DNA of 11,370 bases from Hadesarchaea archaeon (GTDB lineage: Archaea; Hadarchaeota; Hadarchaeia; Hadarchaeales; Hadarchaeaceae), in assembly GCA_023129675.1 (NCBI GenBank), contig JAGMBM010000075.1, positions 1-11,370 on the forward strand. Reading direction: 5' to 3'. A model generated the notes under the pieces. The model worked only from the letters and a program-made list of their open reading frames with translations, was not told the DNA's origin and did no database searches. Within the stretch, counting starts at the first letter, position 1, and the number at the start of each line of letters is the position of its first letter. The translations under genes were made by a program, and so were the position numbers. Below are positions 1 to 7,387 of this stretch, piece by piece.

Positions 1-15
1 GGTGCCCGCCGCCGT

Positions 16-669
16 ATGCTTATGATTTTAAACCGCTTGGGCGCCGAGTTCGAGCTCTGGCGTCGTTACACCGATGACCCATTCCTGCTACTTGTCGGCA
101 CCGTACTCTCGCAGAACACCAACTGGCGCAATACCCGCGCGGCTTACAACCGGCTCATCGCCAAGTTTCATACGCCCGAACAGCTCGCGAGGGCGGAGGT
201 ACGAGAGATCCAAAAGTTAATCAAGTCCGCCGGCCTGTACCGGATGAAATCCAAGCGCCTGAAGGAGCTAGCGCGCATAGTGCTCGGGCGATATCACGGG
301 GACCTAAGTACTGTGCTTCGAAAGCCGCCCGAGGAGGCGCGCCGAGAGTTGCTCTCCCTACCCGGCATTGGCTACAAGACTGCTGATGTGGTACTGGTCT
401 TCGGGGCTGGGCGTGACGTGCTGCCGATTGACACCCACATTTTCAGGATCTCAAAGCGTCTTGGTTTTGCCCGACCCAAGGCCAACTACGAAGAAGTCAG
501 ATCTGAGCTCGAGGAACTCACGCCTAGAGGCCGCCGCGGCGAGGCGCACGTGCTATTGATTCAACACGGTCGGCGTTACTGTCTCGCCCGCAACCCGCTG
601 TGCGACGAGTGCCCGATCAACGACCTATGCCCAATCGGAATTCGTCGTGCAAAGCGCGCACAGCTTTGA
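16..669 (+). CDS. nth: Endonuclease III family DNA glycosylase/AP lyase
   Basis: A base-excision repair enzyme that removes oxidised or otherwise damaged pyrimidines and cuts the abasic strand by beta-elimination. The helix-hairpin-helix LPGIGYK lies at residues 115-121, with the catalytic lysine at K121. The catalytic aspartate is D139 in IDTH. The C-terminal iron-sulfur loop has the exact Cys-X6-Cys-X2-Cys-X5-Cys spacing (C189, C196, C199, C205), so the protein should carry a [4Fe-4S] cluster. The early LSQNTNW stretch matches the LSAQT region of the family. The frame is open to the left edge of the window. The N-terminus before the FLLLVGTVLSQNT core is a little short for the family, so the true start may lie upstream. 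The last 53 bases, including the codon of the fourth cluster cysteine, overlap the 3' end of the aspartate kinase gene on the other strand. Family membership is clear; the lesion preference is not. Confidence 0.9.
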   Translation: MLMILNRLGAEFELWRRYTDDPFLLLVGTVLSQNTNWRNTRAAYNRLIAKFHTPEQLARAEVREIQKLIKSAGLYRMKSKRLKELARIVLGRYHGDLSTVLRKPPEEARRELLSLPGIGYKTADVVLVFGAGRDVLPIDTHIFRISKRLGFARPKANYEEVRSELEELTPRGRRGEAHVLLIQHGRRYCLARNPLCDECPINDLCPIGIRRAKRAQL

Positions 670-2032
670 TCGCGTCCCGCTCGCTGATTGCGAAAGAGAT
701 GTTGAGTTCCGAGGACCCCTGGGCGATCATGAGGATGTTTATTCGATTGCGCCCCATCATATTGAAAACTCGTGCGGCGACTCCGGGCGTCCCCTTCATC
801 CCAGCCCCGACCGTTGCGATGACGCTCGCATTTCGGTCGCAGGTGATGCTCCAGTCGATTCGACGTTTGGCGAACTCCGTGCGCAGGGCTCGGAGGGCGG
901 CATCTAGTTGCTTTCGGTCGACGGCGAAGCTGATATTTGCCTGCGAGGAGCTCTGGGAGATCATGAGCACCTTGATCCCCGCCCGCCCGAGGATGTCGAA
1001 CACAGTAGCAGCCACCCCTGGGGCACCTATCATCCCCGCGCCCCCCACGGTGACCAGCGAGACGTTCTTGCTCGTGGTTATCACCTTGACGATACCTTCG
1101 ATGCGCTTGGGTTTTCGAACGATCAACGTGCCCTCACGCTCGAGTTTGAAGGCGTTGCGTACGCGCACCGGGATGTCAAATTCCATCGCGGGTTCAATCA
1201 TCTTGGGGTGGAGCACCTTCGCCCCGAAGTAAGCAAGCTCCGTTGCCTCGAGGTAGGAGATGACCTCGATTACCCTGGCGTTAGGCTCAGCCTTCGGGTC
1301 GGCGGTCATGATCCCATCGACATCGGTCATGATCCATATCTCGTCGACACCCAAGCTTGCGCCGAGGATGGACGCCGTGTAATCTGAGCCCCCCCGGCCA
1401 AGGGTCGTCACGGTACCATCTTTGGTACCGGCGATGAACCCGGTTACTACAGGAACTTCCCCAGCGGCGAGAATTTTGTTCAAGCGCCGGTGGACTAGTT
1501 TGCGGGTTTTTTCGAGCAGCGGTCGAGCCTCGGTGTGCCGGTCGTCCGTGAGGATTCCCGCCTCGAACCCCGTCAGGTGTTTGGATGACACCCCCAGCGA
1601 CCCGATGGCCCCCGCGAGGATAGGTGCGGAGAGACGCTCGCCGAAGGATAGCACGAGATCCTGTGAGCGTGGTGAGAGTTCACCTAAATAGGAGACGCCC
1701 GTGAGCACGCGTTGTAAATTGTCGAGAGCACCCCTGACCGTTCGTGTGGTCTGGTAAAGGACATCCTTATCAGCGATGGCACCCCTGCACGCTTCGAAGT
1801 GCTTGTCCGAGATGCGCTTCATGAACTCAGGGATCAATTGCTTGGGGTTCGCGCGAGGCTCGACGAGTTTGCTCGCAATCGTCGCGAGTTCGTCGGTGAC
1901 GCCTGCCATGGCAGAGGTGACAACCACGAGCTGATCGCGTTTTTTGTATCGGTCGACAATTAACTCAGCTGCTTTGCGAATACTTTTGCCGTCTTTGACG
2001 GGGACACCACCAAACTTGATCACAAATCGCAT
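617..2032 (-). CDS. lysC: Aspartate kinase (monofunctional, two ACT domains)
   Basis: Phosphorylates L-aspartate to 4-phospho-aspartate, the committed step towards lysine, threonine, methionine and isoleucine. Residues 1 to about 305 form the amino-acid kinase fold, with K6 in KFGG, TTLGRGGSDYTA (209-220) and MTDVDGIMTADP (235-246). Two ACT domains follow, at about 325-390 and 403-468, and both contain an APGVAA or TPGVAA type loop. Such tandem ACT domains usually bind the feedback inhibitor, lysine or threonine. The length of 471 residues is normal for a monofunctional enzyme. One oddity: the signature normally written KFGGTS reads KFGGVP here (V10, P11). The ATG at 2032 is preceded by GGTGAT at 2041-2036, a good Shine-Dalgarno site. 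The stop codon of the SWIM gene is only 12 bases upstream, so the two are probably co-transcribed. The gene ends inside the 3' end of the endonuclease III gene. lysC, ask or thrA naming cannot be settled from sequence. Confidence 0.93.
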   Translation of the reverse strand: MRFVIKFGGVPVKDGKSIRKAAELIVDRYKKRDQLVVVTSAMAGVTDELATIASKLVEPRANPKQLIPEFMKRISDKHFEACRGAIADKDVLYQTTRTVRGALDNLQRVLTGVSYLGELSPRSQDLVLSFGERLSAPILAGAIGSLGVSSKHLTGFEAGILTDDRHTEARPLLEKTRKLVHRRLNKILAAGEVPVVTGFIAGTKDGTVTTLGRGGSDYTASILGASLGVDEIWIMTDVDGIMTADPKAEPNARVIEVISYLEATELAYFGAKVLHPKMIEPAMEFDIPVRVRNAFKLEREGTLIVRKPKRIEGIVKVITTSKNVSLVTVGGAGMIGAPGVAATVFDILGRAGIKVLMISQSSSQANISFAVDRKQLDAALRALRTEFAKRRIDWSITCDRNASVIATVGAGMKGTPGVAARVFNMMGRNRINILMIAQGSSELNISFAISERDAIKAVRALHDEFRLGIGR

Positions 2033-2044
2033 TCCATCACCTAG

Positions 2045-2410
2045 CTAGCTTTCAGTTTCTGGTTCAATCACATAATATGCGTCGATTGCTTCGCAGATAT
2101 TTTTCGCGAGCGCGTGATAACACATATCGGCGTCGACCTTTTCAGTAGCGATGTTCATTACGTAGTCACGGCAGGTGCAGAAATTGCGGACAACTTCATA
2201 TTCATCAGCCTTCCCTCGTACGAACCATCGCCGTCCTCTCTTTATGACGCACCTTCGCTTGATGACTTCTAAGGCCCGCTTTCCCCGCCCGCCATAAACA
2301 TCTATTATCCCCCGTTCGAGCTCTGGACTGAGCACCTTACCGCGCTTCAGGCGCTTGAACAGCTCGTCCCTCCCGCGCTGGAACGCTGCAGAAACCATCC
2401 TCGTCCCCAC
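2045..2410 (-). CDS. Small SWIM zinc-finger protein
   Basis: A basic 121-residue protein with a SWIM-type zinc ligand set: C78-x-C80 in FCTCRDY and C97-x-H99 in MCYHALA, matching C-x-C-(n)-C-x-H. SWIM fingers bind DNA or protein. In eukaryotes and some archaea, small SWIM proteins of the Shu2/Sws1 type work with RecA/RadA-like recombinases, but nothing here proves that role. The first 65 residues are rich in Arg and Lys and would suit nucleic-acid binding. Two starts are possible. GTG at 2410 has GTGAT eight bases upstream. ATG at 2398 uses AGGTG, which overlaps that GTG, as a possible Shine-Dalgarno site. The gene is the first of a likely two-gene unit with aspartate kinase and diverges from the KsgA gene. 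Confidence 0.78.
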   Translation of the reverse strand: MGTRMVSAAFQRGRDELFKRLKRGKVLSPELERGIIDVYGGRGKRALEVIKRRCVIKRGRRWFVRGKADEYEVVRNFCTCRDYVMNIATEKVDADMCYHALAKNICEAIDAYYVIEPETES

Positions 2411-2446
2411 CTTGATTAATCACACATCAGTATTAGAATAAAGTTG
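2411..2446. promoter_or_regulatory. Short divergent intergenic region (SWIM operon / ksgA)
   Basis: Only about 36 bp separate two divergent starts, so promoter elements of each gene must lie in or across the start of the other. The stretch is AT-rich (TTGATTAATC, then TATTAGAATAAAG), in contrast to the GC-rich genes around it. No clear Shine-Dalgarno site precedes the ksgA start, which suggests a leaderless or very short-leader transcript. I cannot assign a definite TATA box. Confidence 0.35.
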
Positions 2447-3280
2447 ATGATGGGTCAAACTCTAGCTCTGTTGCGGAGGCACGGCATAAGGCTTAGCAAG
2501 CGAGCGGGGCAGCATCAAGTCATCGACCCCACTGTTTTGGAGCAGATGGTTGATTACGCCGAACTCTCGCGCGATGACGTGGTGCTTGAGGTAGGTGCCG
2601 GGATAGGAAATTTGACACTTTTGATTGCCGCGCACGCTGGTAGGGTAATCACGGTGGAACGAGATAGAAGGCTCATGAGAGTCCTAGGGGAGCGGTTAAG
2701 GGTCCACTCGAACGTCAAACTGTTGTGCGGGGACGCGTTGCAGATCGAGCTTCCCAAGTTTAACAAAGTCGTCGCGAACCTCCCTTACGGCATCTCCTCG
2801 GACATCACGTTCAGGTTGCTCGAGCGCAAATTCGAGCTGGCCATACTGATGTATCAGCGGGAGTTCGCCGAGCGGCTCGTGGCGAAACCGGGTTCCGATG
2901 ATTACGGCCGCCTAACGGTGAACGTTTTCTATCGAGCAAGTGTCGAGTTGTTGGGGGAAGTGCCGTCAGAGGCATTTTTCCCGCAGCCAAAAGTCACGTC
3001 GGCGATAGTCAGGCTCAAGCCGCGAGAGCCACCGTTCGATGTCGCAGATGAAGGTATGTTTTTTAATGTGGTTCGGGCATTGTTTCAGCATCGGCGTCAG
3101 CGGGTGCGGAACGCGCTATACCGTTCGTTCGGTGAGGTATTCCCTGGTGTGAAAGTATCGAAGGTAGAGAGGCGGGCGACGATAGATCAGAAGCTTCCTA
3201 AAGCGCTCGCCGAAACCCGCGTCATGGACCTTGCACCAGAGAAATTTGGCGTGATAGCTAACCTACTTACTTCTCCATGA
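2447..3280 (+). CDS. ksgA: 16S rRNA adenine-N6,N6 dimethyltransferase (KsgA/Dim1 family)
   Basis: Uses S-adenosylmethionine to dimethylate two adjacent adenines in the last hairpin of small-subunit rRNA, a late ribosome assembly step. The Rossmann fold motifs are in order: GQHQVID (about 21-27), motif I LEVGAGIGNLTL (47-58), acidic motif VERD (70-73), catalytic NLPY (111-114) and FFPQPKVTSAIVR (177-189). A C-terminal helical domain of about 75 residues follows. In most members the first motif reads GQHFL or GQNFL; here the phenylalanine is replaced by glutamine. The start is a run of TTG (2444), ATG (2447) and ATG (2450); I chose the first ATG, and no Shine-Dalgarno site separates the options. 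The stop lies 14 bp inside the 3' end of the convergent EF-2 gene. Confidence 0.93.
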   Translation: MMGQTLALLRRHGIRLSKRAGQHQVIDPTVLEQMVDYAELSRDDVVLEVGAGIGNLTLLIAAHAGRVITVERDRRLMRVLGERLRVHSNVKLLCGDALQIELPKFNKVVANLPYGISSDITFRLLERKFELAILMYQREFAERLVAKPGSDDYGRLTVNVFYRASVELLGEVPSEAFFPQPKVTSAIVRLKPREPPFDVADEGMFFNVVRALFQHRRQRVRNALYRSFGEVFPGVKVSKVERRATIDQKLPKALAETRVMDLAPEKFGVIANLLTSP

Positions 3281-5456
3281 AGTCCTCGGGCTTGGGCGGC
3301 TCCGGTTTCAGCCCCTTGCGCTTTCGCGCGTCCCGAACGACTTGCTCCTGAAGCTCCTTGGGCAACTGCTCAAATTTTTCGAACTCCGTCCCCCAGATCG
3401 CCCGTCCCTCGGTCTCCGAGCGCATCTCCGCGGCAAGCCCGAAGGAATTTGCCACCGGAAGCGAGGCTTTGATGATCGCGATGTCTTCCTCCGACTCCAT
3501 AGTGAGGATTCGCCCCCGGCGCCCTTGGATGACCTTGGTGGCGCCACCCATGAACTCCTGCGGCACCCGCACCTCGAGCTTGAGCCGGGGCTCGAGCACA
3601 GTAGGGTTCGCCAGAAGGATTCCAGCCTGAATCGGGCGCCTGACAGCCGGGATGATTTGAGCTGGCCCCCGGTGCACCGAATCCTCGTGCAGTGATGCGT
3701 CGTCGATGAGCACCTTGAGCCCGCGCATAGGCTCGCGCATCAGCGGCCCCTCCTCGACAACCTGCTTGAAGGCATCGATGGTGTAGTCTTCGACCTCGTT
3801 CATGTACTGTACGCCCTTGCTGACGTCGACAAGAATGTTCGCACCAATGATGGAAACCACTTTCCGCGCGGCGTGGGTCTCCCATCCCAGCTCCCGGAGC
3901 ACGTTCGCGCGCTCCTTCCGTTCCTGCTTTTGGACGACCTTACCCTCCTCGATTGCTTTGACCACCCCTGGTTCGAGGGGTTCGACTGCGATGAGGAATC
4001 GATTGTGTTTGTTTGGCGACTTGCCCTCGACGTGCTCGGCCTTACCGAGGAGCGCCTCGCGGTAGACGACAATCGGCTCCGACGTTTTCACCTCAAGCCC
4101 AGCCTCCTTGAGCTTGTATTCGACGATCTCGAGGTGGACCTCGCCCATCCCCGAAACGAGGTACTCTCCCGTCTCCTCGTTGATCTTTATCTTTATATTC
4201 GGGTCCTCGCGGGAAATCTTCTTGAGCTGGTTTATCAATCGGGGCAACTCCTGGAAGTTCTTGGGCTCAACGGCGACGGTGACAACGGGCTCGCTTATGT
4301 AGCGGAGTTCCTCGAAGCCCTTCCCTTCTATTCCCAATTCGACGAGAGTTTCACCGACGTGGGCTTCCTTCATGCCTATGATTGCCGCGATGTTCCCAGC
4401 TGGCACTCGGTCGACCATCACGCGGTCAGGTCCCATATAGACGCCCACCTGCTGAATGCGTGCATCCCGTTCCGCGCTCACCAGCCTCACGGCCTTTCCC
4501 TTTTCGAGCGTTCCCGAGAAGACCCGACCCGTCGAGATAACCCCGGCCTGCTCGTCCACGATGATGTCGGTGATCACCATGCACACCTTGCCCTCCTGGT
4601 TGCACGTGATCATGTCCTTGCCGAGCTCGCTTTCCACGTCGCCCTTCCATATCCTCGGGATCCTTTTCGCCTGTGCGTCCTTTGGGTTTGGAAGGTGCCG
4701 GATGGCCATGTCAAGGACAACCTCAAAGAGGTGGCTCTTCTTCGCCAGCTCCGATTGGGTTTCTGTTTGGTAGGCGGTGATGATGTCCTTGAAGCTGATG
4801 TTCTTGGCCTTCATTTGGGGCATCGAGAGGGCCCACTTCTCCTTCGCAGACCCAAATGCAACGGAGCCCTCCTCAACGCTCACCTGCCATTTATCGGCGA
4901 GATCGGGCGGGGCGTACCTCCGGATCAGCTGGTTGAATTTGGTTATGAGTTTCATGAAACGCGCTTGCATGCCCTCGGGAGTTAGCTTGAGCTCAGCGAT
5001 GAGGCGGTCGACCTTGTTGATGAAGAGCAGGGGACGCGCCCGCTCGTGCAACGCTTGGCGGAGCACGGTTTCGGTCTGGGGCATCACCCCCTCGACTGCA
5101 TCTACCACCACCACTACCCCATCGATCGCCCGCAGGGCTCGCGTCACGTCTCCACTAAAGTCGACGTGGCCCGGGGTGTCGAGCAGGTTGATGAGGTACT
5201 CCTGCCCGCCGAAGGTGTGTGCGAGGCTAACCGCGGCAGTCTGGATGGTTATTCCGCGCTGCTGCTCGATCTCGAGGAAATCCGTGAAGAGCTGTTCGCC
5301 GGCGAGCTCGAAGCTTATGATGCCCGAGGCTGCCACGAGTGAGTCCGTCAACGTGGTTTTGCCGTGGTCGACGTGGGCGACGATGCCTATGTTCCGAATC
5401 CGCTGCGGTTCCCACATGATCTGCTGGACATCACCTATGTGCTTGTAGCGCCGCAT
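3267..5456 (-). CDS. fusA: Translation elongation factor EF-2 (aEF-2)
   Basis: The ribosomal translocase GTPase of archaea. The GTPase domain shows AHVDHGKT (about 27-34), RGITIQ in switch I, DTPGHVD in switch II and NKVD. Later domains follow the usual EF-2/EF-G order. The domain IV loop LHEDSVHRGPAQ carries the histidine (about H595) that archaea and eukaryotes modify to diphthamide; this loop separates it from bacterial EF-G. The length of 729 residues is normal. GTG codons at 5465 and 5462 are in frame, but I chose ATG 5456. Its N-terminus length fits the family, GGTGA (5463-5459) is the likely Shine-Dalgarno site, and a TATA-like box lies at the right distance for a leader of about 12 bases. 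DUF1512 lies 47 bp upstream in the same direction. No intein is present. Confidence 0.97.
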   Translation of the reverse strand: MRRYKHIGDVQQIMWEPQRIRNIGIVAHVDHGKTTLTDSLVAASGIISFELAGEQLFTDFLEIEQQRGITIQTAAVSLAHTFGGQEYLINLLDTPGHVDFSGDVTRALRAIDGVVVVVDAVEGVMPQTETVLRQALHERARPLLFINKVDRLIAELKLTPEGMQARFMKLITKFNQLIRRYAPPDLADKWQVSVEEGSVAFGSAKEKWALSMPQMKAKNISFKDIITAYQTETQSELAKKSHLFEVVLDMAIRHLPNPKDAQAKRIPRIWKGDVESELGKDMITCNQEGKVCMVITDIIVDEQAGVISTGRVFSGTLEKGKAVRLVSAERDARIQQVGVYMGPDRVMVDRVPAGNIAAIIGMKEAHVGETLVELGIEGKGFEELRYISEPVVTVAVEPKNFQELPRLINQLKKISREDPNIKIKINEETGEYLVSGMGEVHLEIVEYKLKEAGLEVKTSEPIVVYREALLGKAEHVEGKSPNKHNRFLIAVEPLEPGVVKAIEEGKVVQKQERKERANVLRELGWETHAARKVVSIIGANILVDVSKGVQYMNEVEDYTIDAFKQVVEEGPLMREPMRGLKVLIDDASLHEDSVHRGPAQIIPAVRRPIQAGILLANPTVLEPRLKLEVRVPQEFMGGATKVIQGRRGRILTMESEEDIAIIKASLPVANSFGLAAEMRSETEGRAIWGTEFEKFEQLPKELQEQVVRDARKRKGLKPEPPKPEDFMEK

Positions 5457-5490
5457 ATTCACCACTTGTTAAGAAATATCTATCTCATCA

Positions 5491-5498
5491 CTTAAAAG
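5491..5498 (-). promoter_or_regulatory. TATA-like box for EF-2
   Basis: The minus strand reads CTTTTAAG in the 47-bp gap between the DUF1512 stop and the EF-2 start. Its centre is about 26 bp before position 5468, which would give a short leader containing GGTGA before ATG 5456. EF-2 may therefore have its own promoter in addition to read-through from DUF1512. Assignment is by spacing and AT content only. Confidence 0.4.
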
Positions 5499-5503
5499 TC
5501 GGG

Positions 5504-6682
5504 TTAGCGGAAGGGCAGGAGATCCGACTCTATTTCGCTCTTCCTCTTCTCGGGTGCCACCGGGAATTTCTGGGGCAGCTCCTCGATGCTCTGCCCTATC
5601 CCTATCGTGTTCCCTATGCCCGCGACGATTACCACATCGCCTGGCTTCGTCCGCTCCAGCACCGCCTGTTTCACCCGCTCCGCAGCTACCTCGGCCGCGC
5701 GGGCGAGGCGCTTGCTGAGGGGCCTTATGGCTTCCTTGAACGACTCCTTGATCACGATGGCGTCGAGCGGCACCTTATGTTTCACCGCGATCTCCTCGAT
5801 CTTGTACTTCTCCGTGGGGGGCCCGCCTATCGCAGCCCCAACGCCCTCGATCACCTGTCCACTCGTGTCTCCCTCGAGCTTCAGGGCTGCGTCGATCATG
5901 ATGATCCGATTTATCTTGCTTCGCCTGGCCAAGCGTTTGATCAGCTCGCCGGGTTTGCCGACCCTCCCCCCGGGCCCTTTCGCCTTGACGATAAGGAGCT
6001 TCCGCCCGTCGAACTTCGTCTCGGCGTAGATGGTATCTTCGATGGGTTCCTCCCAGCGTGCATCCCCGATGAGCCGGGTTGCCGTCATCGCCCCGACCCC
6101 GTCACCTATGGGTTTCCCGGCAACGAACGCTTTCGTCGCATCCACGAACGCTTTCGCATACTCCTTCAGGAAGGGTAGCTGCATCTGGAGGAGCATGACG
6201 AGTTGGTAGCTCCTCGTCTTCTCGGCCAGCAACGTGAAGTGGCGCACCAGGCGATAGAGGGTGTAGCTCGCCATTGCCCCCTCGATGGTCATCTCCAGGT
6301 TGGCGGCGGCTTCGGGCTCGGCGTTTGGAGCCAAGCGCGCGACGACGCCCTCGAACCGCTTCTTTCGCACATCTAACACATGCTCCATCCTGCGAAGCAC
6401 CCCCACCGGATCCTCGCTAACCGGCGCTATGGCGAAAAATTCCAAGAAATTGTCGAACTCCCGCTCGACATCACGCTTGGGTTTGCCGTGCTTCGTTATC
6501 GCCCGGAGCGCGGCCCTCTTGCTCTCCTTCGCCAAGCCCTCGAGCTCGCGGACCGATTTGCGCAGCTGCCCAAGTCCCATGCGTGCTTGGAGCCCTATCA
6601 TGCGAGGGGTGAGGAAGATAGAGATGGTGAAGAAAATGATCATGATGAATATCCACGTCACTATATCTATGTTGAAAGGCAT
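5504..6682 (-). CDS. DUF1512 family membrane-anchored protein
   Basis: A 392-residue protein that I recognise as DUF1512, an archaeal family of unknown function. It opens with one strong hydrophobic segment (about residues 8-24, VTWIFIMIIFFTISIFL), followed by basic residues, so it is probably anchored by its N-terminus with the rest in the cytosol. The middle is charged and helical. The C-terminal half alternates strands and glycine-rich turns, with a conserved-looking stretch DVVIVAGIGNTIGIGQ (349-364) that could bind a nucleotide or phosphate; that is a guess. ATG 6682 follows GGGATCGAT, a weak ribosome site. The gene is transcribed towards EF-2 and diverges from tRNA-Leu. No function should be assigned beyond the family name. 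Confidence 0.85.
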   Translation of the reverse strand: MPFNIDIVTWIFIMIIFFTISIFLTPRMIGLQARMGLGQLRKSVRELEGLAKESKRAALRAITKHGKPKRDVEREFDNFLEFFAIAPVSEDPVGVLRRMEHVLDVRKKRFEGVVARLAPNAEPEAAANLEMTIEGAMASYTLYRLVRHFTLLAEKTRSYQLVMLLQMQLPFLKEYAKAFVDATKAFVAGKPIGDGVGAMTATRLIGDARWEEPIEDTIYAETKFDGRKLLIVKAKGPGGRVGKPGELIKRLARRSKINRIIMIDAALKLEGDTSGQVIEGVGAAIGGPPTEKYKIEEIAVKHKVPLDAIVIKESFKEAIRPLSKRLARAAEVAAERVKQAVLERTKPGDVVIVAGIGNTIGIGQSIEELPQKFPVAPEKRKSEIESDLLPFR

Positions 6683-6730
6683 ATCGATCCCAAATTTTGA
6701 TTGTTTCCTGGTTTCATATACCTTGCTCTC

Positions 6731-6742
6731 GAAAAATTAAAG
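6731..6742. promoter_or_regulatory. Possible shared TATA element for tRNA-Leu (+) and DUF1512 (-)
   Basis: GAAAAATTAAAG is an AT-rich block between the two divergent genes. On the plus strand its centre is about 29 bp before the first base of tRNA-Leu, and the GAAA before the core resembles a BRE. On the minus strand the same block reads CTTTAATTTTTC and would give DUF1512 a leader of about 30 bases. It could serve either gene or both. Confidence 0.4.
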
Positions 6743-6766
6743 CCGCTCGGTGGGGAAGTTTTAGCC

Positions 6767-6851
6767 GCGGGGGTAGCCAAGTCAGGTCAAAGGTGCCAGA
6801 TTCAGGGTCTGGTCCCGTAGGGGTTCGGGGGTTCGAATCCCCTCCCCCGCA
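6767..6851 (+). tRNA. tRNA-Leu, anticodon CAG
   Basis: An 85-base class II tRNA. The acceptor stem GCGGGGG (6767-6773) pairs fully with CCCCCGC (6844-6850), followed by discriminator A6851. The D arm starts GCC and contains a GG pair in its loop. The anticodon stem is CCAGA/TCTGG with loop TTCAGGG, giving anticodon CAG at 6803-6805, which reads the leucine codon CUG. A long variable arm (TCCCGTAGGGGTTC) is as expected for leucine. The T arm is GGGGG-TTCGAAT-CCCCT. There is no intron and no encoded CCA. Its 3' end is repeated at 9489-9505, which suggests that this gene was an integration target. Confidence 0.95.
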
Positions 6852-6852
6852 C
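6836..6852 (+). repeat. Left copy of tRNA-Leu 3'-end direct repeat (candidate attL)
   Basis: AATCCCCTCCCCCGCAC, the T-arm and acceptor 3' half of tRNA-Leu plus one base. It recurs at 9489-9505 in the same orientation with one mismatch (C6841 against A9494). A direct repeat of a tRNA 3' end is the usual footprint of tyrosine-recombinase integration into tRNA genes. Confidence 0.55.
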
Positions 6853-6944
6853 TTCAAATGTTCATCAATCGCCCTTTCGCAGAAACGGGACAAAGGTATT
6901 TTTTTCACGCGCTGTTGCAACAAATCGGGCGGGAAGGGTCAAAT

Positions 6945-7170
6945 TTATGCGCTTGCGGTAGCGGCGTGTACATACATTTGTCCGCACAGTTTGGTCCTCA
7001 ACTTCAATTTTCTAAAGAATTCTCGGAATTTTTTCAGTATTTTATCTCCTCTTTCTGCACTATTTTCAAGTCCCTTGCAGCTTCAAGATCCCCACTTGCT
7101 ATCTCAAAAAGCGCGAGTTCAATTTTCATATTTTTGGTGATTTGATTTGCTGCATCTTGACTTTAGCCAT
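6945..7170 (-). pseudogene. Overlapping short ORFs downstream of the integrase remnant
   Basis: In an otherwise gene-free stretch the minus strand has three short readings. A 14-codon ORF from ATG 7170 ends in TGA that overlaps, as ATGA, the ATG at 7129 of a 31-codon ORF (stop 7034-7036; it includes ALFEIASGDLEAARDLK). After that stop, a different frame from 7037 stays open for 30 codons (LKKFREFFRKLK and onwards) to TAA at 6945-6947. The helical, charged character and the frame jump at an A6 run suggest one small gene broken by a frameshift. I do not recognise the family; a HEPN-like helical protein is one possibility. It may also be chance. Confidence 0.3.
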
Positions 7171-7179
7171 CCAACACCC

Positions 7180-7341
7180 TCAGATTAGCCTTTTCACAGA
7201 TTTCCTTAGTCTTTCGAACGAGTAGTCCGTGTAGTGCCGCGCTAGGACGCTCGCTGGAACGCGGCCGCAGATGGCGTTGACGTAGCGATCCGGGATTTGC
7301 CAGTACAGTATTAATTCATAGTGTGTTATGAAATCGTGAAA
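7180..7341 (-). pseudogene. C-terminal remnant of an archaeal tyrosine recombinase (integrase)
   Basis: The last 53 codons before TGA at 7182-7180 resemble the C-terminus of archaeal integrases: IPDRYVNAICGRVPASVLAR followed by HYTDYS. The SVLARHY motif matches the region with the nucleophilic tyrosine (codon at 7231-7233). The frame stays open upstream, but that part runs through the radical SAM promoter and start and no longer looks like an integrase. The box II arginine/histidine region and the whole N-terminal part are missing, so the fragment cannot be active. It lies 328 bp past tRNA-Leu and is transcribed towards it. Family recognition is from memory of the motif, without a search. Confidence 0.6.
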
Positions 7342-7350
7342 GCTATTATA
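7341..7350 (+). promoter_or_regulatory. TATA-like box for the radical SAM gene
   Basis: GTGAAAGCTATTATAG contains a BRE-like purine stretch and a TATTATA core centred near 7347. Transcription would start near 7373, giving a leader of about 15 bases to ATG 7388 or 24 bases to ATG 7397. The box lies right at the point where the integrase remnant becomes unrecognisable. Confidence 0.4.
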
Positions 7351-7387
7351 GACAATTGAAATACATGGTGGAACACAATTATTGGAT

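Noticed and set aside
600..1387. Several plus-strand frames of 80-210 codons
   Set aside because: All are antisense to the aspartate kinase gene, whose motifs are clear and continuous.
3873..4985. Plus-strand open frame of 370 codons
   Set aside because: It lies wholly inside the EF-2 gene on the opposite strand; codon bias of the GC-rich real gene keeps the antisense frame open.
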